In this document: positions 16,501 through 24,393 of the stretch, one piece after another
Position numbering within the stretch: the first letter of the stretch is position 1
Layout of the letters: each line of letters begins with the position of its first letter
From: Bacilli bacterium
GTDB taxonomy: Bacteria; Bacillota_I; Bacilli_A; RF39; UBA660
Reading direction: 5' to 3'
Assembly (NCBI GenBank): GCA_017515795.1
Contig: JAFWEE010000007.1
Span: forward strand, 1 to 47,166
Length of the DNA stretch: 47,166 nt
The notes under the pieces: generated by a model
Told to the model about the DNA's origin: nothing
The model's input: the letters and a program-made list of their open reading frames with translations, nothing else
Databases searched by the model: none
Program-made: the position numbers and the translations under genes

Positions 16501-18109
16501 TAAGTGTAAACTTAGTATATTTGAAGAAGATGGTGAAGTACTAGGAGCTAAATATAAATCTGGATTTGATTTACCAGATAAGAAGTGTCCTAAATGTGGT
16601 ACAGATATGTATAAAGATGGACAAGATATTCCATTTGCTACATTCCTTGGATTTAATGCAGATAAAGTTCCTGATATAGACCTTAATTTCTCAGATTTAA
16701 ACCAAGCAGCTATTCATGAATATACTAAAGTATTATTTGGTGTAGATAATGTATATAGAGCAGGTACTATTGGTACTGTAGCAGATAAAACTGCGTTTGG
16801 TTATGTTAAAGGTTATTTTGAAGAACATAATATAGATAAGAGAAGTCTAGAAGTAGAAAGATTATCTATGGGATGTACAGGAGTTAAAAGAACTACTGGA
16901 CAACACCCAGGAGGTATAGTAGTTATACCAGACTATATGGATGTATATGATTTTACTCCATATCAATTCCCAGCAGATGATCCAAATTCTGCTTGGAGAA
17001 CTACTCACTTTGATTATCATAAAATTGAAGACGATGTATTAAAACTTGATATATTAGGTCACTCAGATCCAACACAACTTCGTATGATTAAAGATATGAC
17101 AGGAACTGATGTTGCAGCGGTGCCACTTGATGATAAAGATACAATGAGTATATTTAGTGGACCTGAAGTACTTGGTGTTACTAAAGATCAAATAATGTGT
17201 AATACAGGTACTCTTGGTATTCCAGAATTTGGTACTAAGTTTACTATTCAAATGGTTGAAGACACTAAACCAACTACATTTGGTGAACTTATTAAAATAT
17301 CAGGATTATCTCATGGTACTGATGTATGGCTAGGTAATGCACAAGAATTAATTAGAAATAATGTAGTTCCATTCTCAGAGGTTATTGGGTGCCGTGATGA
17401 CATAATGGTATATCTAATGTATAATGGATTAAAACCAATAGATGCATTTAAGATTATGGAATTTGTTCGTAAAGGTAAAGCATCTAAAGACCCTGAAAAA
17501 TGGAAAGAGTTTGAAGCTAAACTTAGAGATGCTGGAATAGCAGAGTGGTACATTGATAGTTGTCGTAAGATAAAATATATGTTCCCTAAAGCTCACGCAT
17601 CAGCATATGTTACTTCAGCCTTTAGAATTGCTTGGTATAAAGTACATATGCCAGTATATTTCTATGCATCATGGCTTTCTTGTAAAGCTACTGATGTTGA
17701 TGTTATTTCTATGATTGGTGGATATGAAGCAGTTAAGAATAAAATGATAGAAATTGATAATAAAGGTAAAGAGGCTACTAATAAAGAAATAGGTACATAT
17801 GAATCTCTTCATGTATGCTTAGAAGCTACAGCAAGAGATATTAAATTCCTAAACGTAGATCTTTATAAATCAGAATCTACTACATATGTAGTTAATAGTG
17901 ATAATGAAATAATACCTCCATTCTCTGCAATAGATGGACTAGGTGATGTAGTTGCTCGTAAGATAGTAGAAGAAAGAAATAAGAGACCTTTCTTATCTAT
18001 TGAAGAATTACAAAATAGATGTAAGATATCAGATACATTAATTGAAATAATGAGAAATATGCATATTCTTGATAATATGGATGAATCTAATCAATTAAGT
18101 TTATTCTAA
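13520..18109 (+). CDS. polC: PolC, replicative DNA polymerase III alpha subunit (Gram-positive type)
   Basis: PolC copies chromosomal DNA and proofreads it within one chain. The 1529-residue protein has a diverged N-terminal domain, a Lys-rich linker near residues 174-197 and an OB domain at about 210-318. A PHP domain starts at about 322 (VELHTHS, TDHDGVQ) and is split by the DEDD exonuclease (FDLETTGFN near 420, HNAKFDTSF). The polymerase core has a zinc knuckle (CPKCKLSI and KKCPKCGTD) and the catalytic PDIDLNFSD near residue 1051. The tail ends NQLSLF, which matches the sliding-clamp binding motif QLSLF seen at PolC C-termini. This domain order is typical of low-GC Gram-positives. The ribosome-binding site is weak. 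Confidence 0.97.
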   Translation: MDSKLKLFLEKINLNQKYFDSFSDAKILKIKSSKDKLNWNFIIQTKDYLPVEVLKEIDKNISKGFPELKTVTYTIVPEKENNLLIDEYYSYVISNIGLSKAVLQLFVDKKISYTTDGLFIEVDNKSQENTIKNKLEDIENKYRQIGFNIKLDVLLDSKSSIGKEEIKYDGKPIEKKEEKKDDKKKGPMKSAKASKEVDAILGTNIVGKITPLNEIYSDKEDVMVEAKVFGKELFESPKTSFKIITLKLTDYTDSLYTKIFFKDKDDFDTVASKIKEGKWYRLSGNVKFDEYSRDYVLSAYNMVEIPSKDVEITDDSEEKRVELHTHSIMSQMDGVSSIEDIIKQAKKWGHRGIAVTDHDGVQAFPNAFNLVRGMNKELAEGEEPFKVIYGAELVMVDDNVDIVVRPSDEPLKDTTFVVFDLETTGFNAGGKDSIIEIGAAKIKNGEILETYDELVNPGRKLPKKIVELTHITDDMLKDKVNEEEAVKKFMEWTGNAPMVAHNAKFDTSFIAMAFKKYNLGEFKNPVIDTLELSRTMDRAEARHNLSAITKRYGVEFDEEGHHRGNYDAEATALVFHKMIKKLLDQNFKKVSDLNNLVSKDEIYKYGNTHHINILTLTREGLKNLFKIVSFANTKYLYKTPRILRSEIENLREGLLIGSGCYLSEVFTSASTKSDEELANIIDFYDYVEVQPLDCYSHLVPSTFENEAALIQNIEKIIRVTKDTGKLIVATGDVHHLKKEDKIYREIIVNQNVPGRGRHPLLRNGGSIPSQHFRTTTEMFEDFSFLDKDLAHEIIIENPNKILDMVDVFDVIIQTGGVPFSPRVKGDDGEYLDCPKVVTELVYNKANEMYGDPLPHLIEERLGLELYGDIVKTSIEYFLKKDGVSDKDMETKSFEELHKLILKGSEEVKNTVRNYLKETAEYEDDKELDKLVKKNLGGVIGAGFDPIYLIAQRLVKKSNDDGFLVGSRGSVGSSFVATMMGITEVNPLAAHYRCPKCKLSIFEEDGEVLGAKYKSGFDLPDKKCPKCGTDMYKDGQDIPFATFLGFNADKVPDIDLNFSDLNQAAIHEYTKVLFGVDNVYRAGTIGTVADKTAFGYVKGYFEEHNIDKRSLEVERLSMGCTGVKRTTGQHPGGIVVIPDYMDVYDFTPYQFPADDPNSAWRTTHFDYHKIEDDVLKLDILGHSDPTQLRMIKDMTGTDVAAVPLDDKDTMSIFSGPEVLGVTKDQIMCNTGTLGIPEFGTKFTIQMVEDTKPTTFGELIKISGLSHGTDVWLGNAQELIRNNVVPFSEVIGCRDDIMVYLMYNGLKPIDAFKIMEFVRKGKASKDPEKWKEFEAKLRDAGIAEWYIDSCRKIKYMFPKAHASAYVTSAFRIAWYKVHMPVYFYASWLSCKATDVDVISMIGGYEAVKNKMIEIDNKGKEATNKEIGTYESLHVCLEATARDIKFLNVDLYKSESTTYVVNSDNEIIPPFSAIDGLGDVVARKIVEERNKRPFLSIEELQNRCKISDTLIEIMRNMHILDNMDESNQLSLF

Positions 18110-18200
18110 TGTTTACAGTATATATACGCTTATAAAATAAAATAAAATAAAAAAATATAATAATATTAAATAGTATAATATTATTATAGGAGGACTCAAT

Positions 18201-18548
18201 ATGAAAAAAGTATTAGCAACAGTAGTATTATTAGCAATGATGTGTGTATTTGCTGGATGTGGAAATAAAAAAGGATCTGATGAAATAGTTTTAGATCAAG
18301 TAGGAGGTTATATTTATACTTGGAAGTGCGAAATTAAGAATGAAGAAATTCTTATAAGTGCAGGAGAAGAATATGAATCAGAACCAATTGAAGGTGGAAA
18401 TGTAACAGTACATTTTAACTATACTGGAGTTAAAAAAGGAAGTACCACTATTACATGTAATTATTCATCAGGTAATGATATAGATAAAACACAAAAATAT
18501 AAGGCAGTTGTAGATAAAGATTTAAATGTTACAATATATGAAAAATAA
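18201..18548 (+). CDS. small lipoprotein with a chagasin-like (I42 inhibitor) domain
   Basis: The 115-residue product has a lipoprotein signal peptide with lipobox VFAGC (Cys at about residue 20), so it should be anchored to the outer face of the membrane. The remainder resembles bacterial chagasin-type inhibitors of papain-like cysteine peptidases. GGYIYTWKCE aligns with the TTGYxW loop. VTVHFNYTGVKKGSTTITCNY aligns in two parts with the G.xHxFxF and GxTTIxFxY strands. The NP before the first loop and the RPW of the third loop are absent, so inhibitory activity is uncertain. AGGAGG lies 8 bases before the ATG, and a strong terminator follows. Confidence 0.6.
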   Translation: MKKVLATVVLLAMMCVFAGCGNKKGSDEIVLDQVGGYIYTWKCEIKNEEILISAGEEYESEPIEGGNVTVHFNYTGVKKGSTTITCNYSSGNDIDKTQKYKAVVDKDLNVTIYEK

Positions 18549-18551
18549 TGT

Positions 18552-18579
18552 AAAAAAGGATTAGCATAATCCTTTTTTA
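18552..18579 (+). terminator. terminator after the lipoprotein gene
   Basis: AAAAAAGGATTA pairs with TAATCCTTTTTT around a GCA loop. Confidence 0.9.
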
Positions 18580-18592
18580 TTATTGATAAAAA

Positions 18593-18601
18593 TGGTAAAA
18601 T
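18593..18601 (+). promoter_or_regulatory. extended -10 promoter (TGGTAAAAT)
   Basis: TGG precedes TAAAAT (18596-18601), 17 bases before the next ATG. The -35 region is the terminator T-run, as for ligA. Confidence 0.45.
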
Positions 18602-18618
18602 ATTAGTAGTGATGAATT

Positions 18619-19254
18619 ATGTACATAGAAATTGATGGAATAAGATATGACATTATAGTAGAAAAGAAACATATTAAGAATATGTATTTAAGAGTAAAAG
18701 AAGATTTAAATATATATGTAACATGTAATACTTTTACTCCAGATATAATGGTAAAAAAGTTTGTTAATAGTAATATAAAATATATTAAAAAAGCTTTAGA
18801 TAAACAAGAAAAACGTTTAGAAAAGAAATTAGATTATTATTACTTTGGTAATAAAATAGAAATATATAAAGATGAAGCATTTAAAACCCCTTATTTCGAA
18901 GATAATACTTTATATGTAAGAAATACTAGTGATATAGATAAATGGTATAAAAACGAGATAAAAAGGGTATTTAAAGAGAGATTAGATATTATATATAATA
19001 ATTATTCAAGAAGTATTCCATATCCATCATTAACTATAAGAAAAATGTCTACTAGATGGGGAGTATGTAATACTAAACTAAAAAAAGTAACACTTAATTC
19101 AGAACTAGTATATAAAGATATGAAATGTTTAGACTATGTAATAGTTCATGAATTATCTCATTTAATAGAAGCTAATCATAGTTCTAGGTTTTGGGCATTA
19201 GTTGAGGAAAACTGTCCAAACTATAAAAAGATACGTAAGGAGGTTCAAGAATGA
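18619..19254 (+). CDS. YgjP-like (DUF45/M48-type) zinc metallopeptidase
   Basis: The 211-residue cytoplasmic protein belongs to the YgjP/SprT-like metallopeptidase family. The zinc motif HExxH appears as HELSH (177-181), with the third ligand His187 in EANHSSRFW, and the family signature MSTRWGVC lies upstream. The N-terminal half (IDGIRYDIIVEKKHIKNMYLRV) is the usual beta-rich YgjP segment. Family members are mostly uncharacterised; some link to DNA restriction loci and others to protein turnover. The stop overlaps the next gene by ATGA, so it is coupled to a SpoU methyltransferase and then rimM-trmD. Confidence 0.85.
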   Translation: MYIEIDGIRYDIIVEKKHIKNMYLRVKEDLNIYVTCNTFTPDIMVKKFVNSNIKYIKKALDKQEKRLEKKLDYYYFGNKIEIYKDEAFKTPYFEDNTLYVRNTSDIDKWYKNEIKRVFKERLDIIYNNYSRSIPYPSLTIRKMSTRWGVCNTKLKKVTLNSELVYKDMKCLDYVIVHELSHLIEANHSSRFWALVEENCPNYKKIRKEVQE

Positions 19255-19976
19255 TAATAGAATCTACATCTAATAATAAAATAAAAGATATTAGAAAATT
19301 AAATGAAAAGAAGTATAGAGATGAATCTAAGAAATATATTATCGAGGGAGAACATCTAGTTCTTGAAGCATATAAATCTGGTAACCTTGATGAGGTTATA
19401 CTATGTGATAGAGATATAGATTTTGGTGTTTCTAAAACATATGTAACAGAAAGTGTTATGAAAACTATTAGTATGCTTCCATCTAGTTCTAATGTTATTG
19501 GAATATGTTCTATGAAAGAAAATGATATAGATTTAAATGAAAATATATTAATTCTTGATGGAGTACAAGATCCAGGTAATTTAGGTACTATTTTAAGAAG
19601 TTCTGTAGCATTTAATTTAAAAAATGTAGTACTTAGTGATGATACAGTAGATTTATATAATACTAAGAGTTTAAGAAGTGCTCAAGGTATGAATTTTTAC
19701 CTAAATATTAAAAGAGTTAATCTAGTAGATTATATCCTTTTCTTAAAAGAAAATGGATACAAAATATTAGGTACAGATGTTACTAATGGAATAGATGTAA
19801 AAAGTGTTTCAAAAAACGAAAAATATGCTATAATAATGGGCAATGAAGGAAATGGAATGAGTGACAAAGTAAGAGAACTTTGTGATCAAAATATCTATAT
19901 AGATATGAATGATAATTGTGAAAGTTTAAATGTTGGTGTTTCGGCTTCCATAATTATGTATGAATTAAATAAATAG
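19251..19976 (+). CDS. SpoU/TrmH-family RNA 2'-O-methyltransferase
   Basis: This 241-residue SPOUT-class enzyme methylates ribose 2'-OH of rRNA or tRNA with SAM. The N-terminal substrate-binding part (NNKIKDIRKLNEKKYRDESKK is the L7Ae-like entry) is followed by the three knot motifs: DPGNLGTILRSS, IIMGNEGNGMS and SLNVGVSASIIMYEL. The length and N-terminal domain fit RlmB/YsgA-like enzymes, but the target nucleotide cannot be told. It overlaps the peptidase gene upstream by four bases, and its TAG is part of the AGGTGAT that serves rimM. Confidence 0.88.
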   Translation: MIIESTSNNKIKDIRKLNEKKYRDESKKYIIEGEHLVLEAYKSGNLDEVILCDRDIDFGVSKTYVTESVMKTISMLPSSSNVIGICSMKENDIDLNENILILDGVQDPGNLGTILRSSVAFNLKNVVLSDDTVDLYNTKSLRSAQGMNFYLNIKRVNLVDYILFLKENGYKILGTDVTNGIDVKSVSKNEKYAIIMGNEGNGMSDKVRELCDQNIYIDMNDNCESLNVGVSASIIMYELNK

Positions 19977-19985
19977 GTGATTAAC

Positions 19986-20459
19986 ATGGAATTAGTAAAT
20001 ATTGGAAGAATAGTTAACACTCATGGTATTAAAGGAGAACTTAGAATATTATCTGATTTTAGATATAAAGATAAAGTCTTTGTTAAGGGTGTTAAACTAT
20101 ATGTAGGTAAAAAGAAAGAAGAATTTGTTATCAATACTTATAGACATCATAAAGTATTTGATATGGTTACATTTGATGGATATACTAATATAAATGAAGT
20201 TCTTTATTTAAAAGGGCTAAATGTTTATGTTGATATTGATCAGATTGATTTAGGTAATGAAATATATCCTGAAAAATTAATAGGATATGAAGTATACTTT
20301 GAAAATGAATCAATTGGTAATGTAACTGAAGTACTTAATGAACCTGCATCATTTGTTCTTAGAATAAATGAAAAAATATTAATTCCATATGTTGATAATT
20401 TTATAGATAAAATTGAAGATAATAAAATCTATGTTAAAAATGTTAGGGGGCTACTATGA
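19986..20459 (+). CDS. rimM: RimM, 16S rRNA processing / 30S maturation factor
   Basis: RimM binds ribosomal protein uS19 and assists maturation of the 30S head. The 157-residue protein starts with the family's ELVNIGRIVNTHGIKGELRI, and the PRC-barrel second domain contains LIGYEVYFENESIGNVTEV and ILIPYVDNFIDKI. The ATG at 19986 is preferred over a GTG at 19977, because the latter lies inside the AGGTGAT ribosome-binding site. It overlaps trmD by ATGA. The order rimM-trmD is the standard one, but rpsP, usually upstream, is replaced here by a methyltransferase and peptidase pair. Confidence 0.94.
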   Translation: MELVNIGRIVNTHGIKGELRILSDFRYKDKVFVKGVKLYVGKKKEEFVINTYRHHKVFDMVTFDGYTNINEVLYLKGLNVYVDIDQIDLGNEIYPEKLIGYEVYFENESIGNVTEVLNEPASFVLRINEKILIPYVDNFIDKIEDNKIYVKNVRGLL

Positions 20460-21577
20460 TTAAATTTGATGTATTAACTTTATTCCCTAATATGTTTGAT
20501 GGATTCCTAAGTGAATCAATTATTAAAAGGGCTATAGAAGATAAATTAATAAAAGTAGATATTACTAATTTTAGAGATTATTCAGATCTTAAAAACAATC
20601 AAGTAGATGATACTCCATATGGTGGTGGAGAAGGTATGGTTCTTATGTGTGATCCAATTGTTAAAGCAATTGAAGAAAAAAAGAAAAAGAACTCTAAAAT
20701 AATTCTTATGTCTCCACAAGGAAAAAGATTTGATCAAAAGATGGCTATGGATTTATCTAAAGAAAGTCACTTAATATTAGTATGTGGTCATTATGAAGGT
20801 TTTGATGAAAGAATTAAAAGCTTTATAGATGAAGAAATATCTATTGGAGATTATGTACTTACTGGAGGAGAACTTCCATCAATGGTATTAATTGATAGTA
20901 TATCAAGATTAGTACCAGGAGTTATAACTGAAGGTAGTTATGAAAATGATTCATTTATGGATAACTTACTTGATTATCCTACATATACAAAACCAAGAGA
21001 GTATAGAGGAATGAAAGTTCCAGATGTTCTTTTATCTGGTGATCATAAGAAGATAGATGAATGGAGAAAAGAGAAACAAATAGAGTCTACTAAAGAAAAG
21101 AGACCAGATTTAATAAATGAAAAAATAATTAAAGAGGTAGGTAAATATTCTTTAATAGATGATAATAGTAATAATAAGAGTTTAGTTAGTATTAATATAG
21201 AAGACTCTTATAACTTTTTACCAAATAATAAGATTAAGAAATCAGATTTGGCATCTATTAGTAAGGTTATGATAGTAGAACCTACTTTTATAGATAAAAT
21301 AGCTAGGCAAAATGTAGAAAAGAAAATAGCAATATTAATGAAACAAGCAAATATAGTATTAAATGATGAAACTGATGATGAAGGTGCTATGTATGTTCTT
21401 GGAGAAATAGATAGAATGCAAGGGTTATTATTAACTCAATATGCTAAGTATTTAGGCATGGAATATGTTTCATTAATGCAAATAAAATTAGAAGCCTTAA
21501 AGAATGGTATTAATACTAAAATGATGGCTAAAATGAATATTCAAAATTTTGAAACTAAAAGAGGAAGGGGAAGATAA
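20456..21577 (+). CDS. trmD: TrmD, tRNA (guanine-37-N1)-methyltransferase with unusual C-terminal extension
   Basis: TrmD makes m1G37 in tRNAs reading CNN and GGG codons and prevents frameshifting. Residues 1 to about 228 are a complete TrmD: FDVLTLFPNMFDG at the start, DDTPYGGGEGMV, the knot strand ILVCGHYEGFDERI, SIGDYVLTGGELPSM, and the catalytic region ending LLSGDHKKIDEWR. Family members normally end near 230-250. This one runs to 373, adding about 140 residues that are mostly helical by composition (for example DRMQGLLLTQYAKYLGMEY) with a basic tail KRGRGR. I do not recognise this added domain. It has no internal frameshift, and trpS starts directly after it. Confidence 0.93.
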   Translation: MIKFDVLTLFPNMFDGFLSESIIKRAIEDKLIKVDITNFRDYSDLKNNQVDDTPYGGGEGMVLMCDPIVKAIEEKKKKNSKIILMSPQGKRFDQKMAMDLSKESHLILVCGHYEGFDERIKSFIDEEISIGDYVLTGGELPSMVLIDSISRLVPGVITEGSYENDSFMDNLLDYPTYTKPREYRGMKVPDVLLSGDHKKIDEWRKEKQIESTKEKRPDLINEKIIKEVGKYSLIDDNSNNKSLVSINIEDSYNFLPNNKIKKSDLASISKVMIVEPTFIDKIARQNVEKKIAILMKQANIVLNDETDDEGAMYVLGEIDRMQGLLLTQYAKYLGMEYVSLMQIKLEALKNGINTKMMAKMNIQNFETKRGRGR

Positions 21578-21578
21578 T

Positions 21579-22556
21579 ATGAGAATATTAACTGGTTTAA
21601 AACCTACAGGTAATTTAACTTTAGGTAGTTACCTTGGATCTATTAAACAAATAGTAGATATGCAAGATGAAGGAGAAATTTTCTTATTTATAGCTGATCT
21701 TCATGCATTAACTATTTATCAAGATCCTGAAGAATTAAAAAGTAAGATTAGAGATTTTATTTCAGTATATTTAGCTTGTGGGGTAGATCCTAATAAATGT
21801 ACTATTTATTTACAATCTGAAAATGAATATATACCTTGTATATCTTATTTACTTGAATGTACTACATATTATGGTGAAGCATCTAGAATGATTCAATTTA
21901 AAGAAAAGAGTAAAGGTAAAGATAATTTCTCAGTAGGATTACTTACTTATCCAGTATTAATGGCAGCAGATATCCTTTATTGTGATACTGATATAGTTCC
22001 TGTTGGAATAGATCAAAAACAACATGTAGAACTTGCTAGAAATATTGCTGAAAGATTTAATAGTAAATATGGAGAAACATTTAAGATTCCTGATTGTAAG
22101 ATTTCTTCAACAGGAACTAAAATAGCAGACTTAAAAGATCCAACTAAGAAGATGAGTAAATCTGATGAAAATCAAACTGGTGTTATAGATTTATTAGATG
22201 ATATAGATGTAGTTAGAAGTAAGATAATGAAAGCTACTACTGATTCTGATAATGAAATTAGATTTGATATGGAAAATAAACCTGGTATATCTAATTTACT
22301 TAATATAGCATCTGCTATTAAAGAAGTTAGTATAGATTCTATTATAGAAGAATGTAAAGATATGAATTATGGAACATTTAAATCATATGTTGCAGATATA
22401 GTATGTGATAGACTTACTACTATTCAAAATAAGTATAATGAGATTAAAAATAGTCCTGAACTAGAGAAAGTATTAGATAAGGGAATTTCTAAATCAAGAG
22501 AACTTGCAAAAGCCAAATATGAAGTTATGAAAAAAAATATGGGTATTGTAAGATAA
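21579..22556 (+). CDS. trpS: TrpS, tryptophanyl-tRNA synthetase
   Basis: TrpS charges tRNA-Trp with tryptophan using ATP. The 325-residue class I synthetase has the HIGH-like motif in KPTGNLTLGSYLGS and the KMSKS loop as KMSKS (191-195). The Trp-pocket segment LLTYPVLMAADILYC and VPVGIDQKQHVELARNIAERFN are also present. The ATG at 21579 is one base after the trmD stop and is preceded by GAGGAAGGGGAAG. An in-frame extension into trmD (from 21549) is improbable. Its position between trmD and rplS interrupts the usual trmD-rplS pair. Confidence 0.96.
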   Translation: MRILTGLKPTGNLTLGSYLGSIKQIVDMQDEGEIFLFIADLHALTIYQDPEELKSKIRDFISVYLACGVDPNKCTIYLQSENEYIPCISYLLECTTYYGEASRMIQFKEKSKGKDNFSVGLLTYPVLMAADILYCDTDIVPVGIDQKQHVELARNIAERFNSKYGETFKIPDCKISSTGTKIADLKDPTKKMSKSDENQTGVIDLLDDIDVVRSKIMKATTDSDNEIRFDMENKPGISNLLNIASAIKEVSIDSIIEECKDMNYGTFKSYVADIVCDRLTTIQNKYNEIKNSPELEKVLDKGISKSRELAKAKYEVMKKNMGIVR

Positions 22557-22559
22557 TTA

Positions 22560-22588
22560 TTGATTTTTAAATGAATATATGTTATTAT
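22560..22588 (+). promoter_or_regulatory. promoter of rplS (TTGATT-17-TATTAT)
   Basis: TTGATT (22560-22565) is followed after 17 bp by an extended TGTTATTAT (-10 at 22583-22588), upstream of the L19 leader. Confidence 0.65.
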
Positions 22589-22600
22589 TAATAACGTTGT

Positions 22601-22650
22601 AAAAAGGCAATCCGCTTACCGTGATAATGATTGCTGGTTAGAAAGGAAAG
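22601..22650 (+). ncRNA. L19 ribosomal protein leader
   Basis: The rplS 5' region holds a hairpin GCAATC (22607-22612) with GATTGC (22629-22634). Its loop contains CGCTTACCGTGAT, and TGGTTAGAAAGGAAAG follows. This closely matches what I recall of the Firmicute L19 leader, which is thought to let L19 control its own translation. Exact boundaries are approximate. Confidence 0.75.
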
Positions 22651-22656
22651 AGAAAG

Positions 22657-23001
22657 ATGAACATTATTGATGAAATTACTTCAAAACAACTTAATCCTAA
22701 TGTTCCTGAATTCAGAGTTGGAGATACTTTAAAAGTAGATGTTAAAATCATCGAAGGTAATAAAGAAAGAATCCAAGTGTTTGAAGGAATTTGTATTGGA
22801 AGAAAAGGATCTGGAGTATCTGAAACATTTACAGTTAGAAAAATGTCTGCTGGTATTGGTGTTGAAAGAATATTCCCAGTACATTCTCCAAAAATTGCTA
22901 AGATTACAGTTGTTAGAAAAGGTAAAGCAAGAAGAGCTAAATTAAACTTCTTAAGAGGAAGAGTAGCTGCTTACAGATTTAAAGAAAGAAATGATAAATA
23001 A
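22657..23001 (+). CDS. rplS: Ribosomal protein bL19
   Basis: bL19 sits at the interface of the 50S and 30S subunits. The 114-residue protein has normal length and the family signatures [32 protein letters not shown] and the conserved C-terminal [10 protein letters not shown]. The ATG follows GAAAGGAAAGAG and a structured leader, so autogenous control is likely. A weak hairpin follows the stop, and lepB starts 40 bp downstream, probably by partial readthrough. Confidence 0.97.
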   Translation: MNIIDEITSKQLNPNVPEFRVGDTLKVDVKIIEGNKERIQVFEGICIGRKGSGVSETFTVRKMSAGIGVERIFPVHSPKIAKITVVRKGKARRAKLNFLRGRVAAYRFKERNDK

Positions 23002-23025
23002 GGCTCTAATATGAGTCTTATTTTC
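22998..23025 (+). terminator. weak hairpin between rplS and lepB
   Basis: ATAAGGCTC pairs with GAGTCTTAT (one G-U) and is followed by only TTTC. It is probably an attenuator that lets some transcription continue into lepB. Confidence 0.5.
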
Positions 23026-23041
23026 GTTTATGGAGGTTAAG

Positions 23042-23587
23042 ATGGAAAGGGATTATAAACCAATAATAAAAGATGTTATTAGTTATGCATTAATAATACT
23101 TGCCGTAATATTAATAAGAATATTTATATTTGATCCAGTTAGAGTAGATGGACCTTCTATGGATGATACTTTATTAGATGGACAAGTATTAATAATTAAT
23201 AAAATAGGTTATAAGAAATCTAATATAAAAAGATATGATATAGTAGTAGCGGATGTATGTATAGATGGTAAATTAGATTATGAAAACTGTAAAAAAGAAA
23301 GAGTAGTTAAAAGAGTAATAGGTTTACCAAATGAAACTATATATGCTAAAGATGGTAAAGTATATGTTAATGATAAAGAAGTAGATAGTTCTTTTACTAA
23401 AGGGGTTACTGAAGACTTTACTTTAGATGGATTTACTAAACTTGAAGGTGATTCTTATTTCTTAATGGGAGATAATAGAGAAATATCCTTAGATAGTAGA
23501 GGATTTGGGCCTGTTAAAAAGAATCAAATTAAAGGTAAAGCATCTATTAGAATTTGGCCTATTAATAAGATTAAAGTAATAAAATAA
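23042..23587 (+). CDS. lepB: LepB, signal peptidase I
   Basis: LepB removes signal peptides from secreted proteins at the outer face of the membrane. The 181-residue protein has a short cytoplasmic start and one membrane helix (about residues 11-30). The catalytic Ser39 lies in DGPSM, and the general base Lys90 in KRVIG. The later boxes GDNREISLDSRGFGPV are present too. The ATG at 23042 lies 6 bases after GGAGG; an earlier in-frame ATG at 23030 overlaps that ribosome-binding site. Likely substrates in this window include the secreted dockerin proteins and the Big2 protein. A bidirectional terminator follows. Confidence 0.94.
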   Translation: MERDYKPIIKDVISYALIILAVILIRIFIFDPVRVDGPSMDDTLLDGQVLIINKIGYKKSNIKRYDIVVADVCIDGKLDYENCKKERVVKRVIGLPNETIYAKDGKVYVNDKEVDSSFTKGVTEDFTLDGFTKLEGDSYFLMGDNREISLDSRGFGPVKKNQIKGKASIRIWPINKIKVIK

Positions 23588-23613
23588 AAAAGAAGACTTA
23601 GTCTTCTTTTTTT
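23586..23613. terminator. bidirectional terminator between lepB and the convergent minus-strand gene
   Basis: The stem AAAAGAAGAC pairs with GTCTTCTTTT around a TTA loop, with A- and T-runs on both strands. The loop is the complement of the stop codon of the minus-strand gene, so one element serves both genes. Confidence 0.88.
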
Positions 23614-24341
23614 GTGTTTACAGGTTTAAGAGTTAATGTTTTCCAAACTACATCAAGTTCTTGTAGTCTTTTTTCATGCTCTCTCTTAAATTTATCTTCC
23701 TCTTCTTTTATTCTTTGTTTTCTTTCAATTAAAACTTGATCAACTTTTCCTATATTATTAGGATCTCTATGTTTTTCAGCTTTTATAATTGATACAGCTT
23801 TATCATGAAATTCTCTTATTGTTTTATCAAATGCTTCTTCACTTATTTTAGATGCTTCCATTAATTTAACTCTAAACTCATCTATAATTGGATCCACACC
23901 TATATGATATACTTTCCAAATTTCACTTTTTTCTTTTGTTATAGTTGTATAATGACATTCATCTATATCTTTATTTGTTCCTTCATAATATATATCTTTT
24001 AGATTTCTAGTTTCTGGTGGAAATTTATAATGAGGTTCATTTTCATAATCCCATAATGTAATAGTATCATTATCATGTTTAATAATACCTAATCCATCAA
24101 AATAATTATCATCATATTCTAAAAAATAGTGTCTACAATCAAAACTTGCTATTCTTGGGCCTAAATTATCTTCATAAGAGGATTCTGTTAATAAATTTAA
24201 CATTGCATCAGCAAAGTAATAACAATGTCCACATACTAACATATCTCTACCTCTATCAAGGTCTAATTGAGCAGCACTCTTTGTAAATAGAGAATATACA
24301 AATTTATCTCCAAGTTTATATACTTGCTCTTTTGTAAGCAT
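23598..24341 (-). CDS. hypothetical protein with papain-like Cys-His-Asp pattern
   Basis: I do not recognise a named family for this 247-residue protein. The N-terminal half has the pattern CGHCYYFADAML (Cys37, Cys40), then FDCRHYFLEYDD (His71), then YFDGLG (Asp82). This resembles the C-FA / H / D-G layout of small papain-like or transglutaminase-like hypothetical proteins. The C-terminal third is a highly charged coiled-coil-like helix (about 170-235). There is no signal peptide, so it is probably cytoplasmic. GAGGTGG precedes the ATG. It is divergent from murF with interlocked promoters and convergent with lepB. Confidence 0.7.
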   Translation of the reverse strand: MLTKEQVYKLGDKFVYSLFTKSAAQLDLDRGRDMLVCGHCYYFADAMLNLLTESSYEDNLGPRIASFDCRHYFLEYDDNYFDGLGIIKHDNDTITLWDYENEPHYKFPPETRNLKDIYYEGTNKDIDECHYTTITKEKSEIWKVYHIGVDPIIDEFRVKLMEASKISEEAFDKTIREFHDKAVSIIKAEKHRDPNNIGKVDQVLIERKQRIKEEEDKFKREHEKRLQELDVVWKTLTLKPVNTKKED

Positions 24342-24364
24342 ATTTCCACCTCATTTACGAATAT

Positions 24365-24393
24365 ATTCTATAAAAAACCTTCAAAATTGTCAA
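24365..24393 (-). promoter_or_regulatory. minus-strand promoter (TTGACA-17-TAGAAT)
   Basis: Read on the minus strand, TTGACA (24393-24388) is followed after 17 bp by TAGAAT (24370-24365). The gene's ATG is 24 bp downstream. It overlaps the plus-strand murF promoter. Confidence 0.72.

Noticed and set aside
17063-17553. Minus-strand frames inside polC
   Set aside because: They lie fully within conserved polymerase coding sequence and show no sign of expression.
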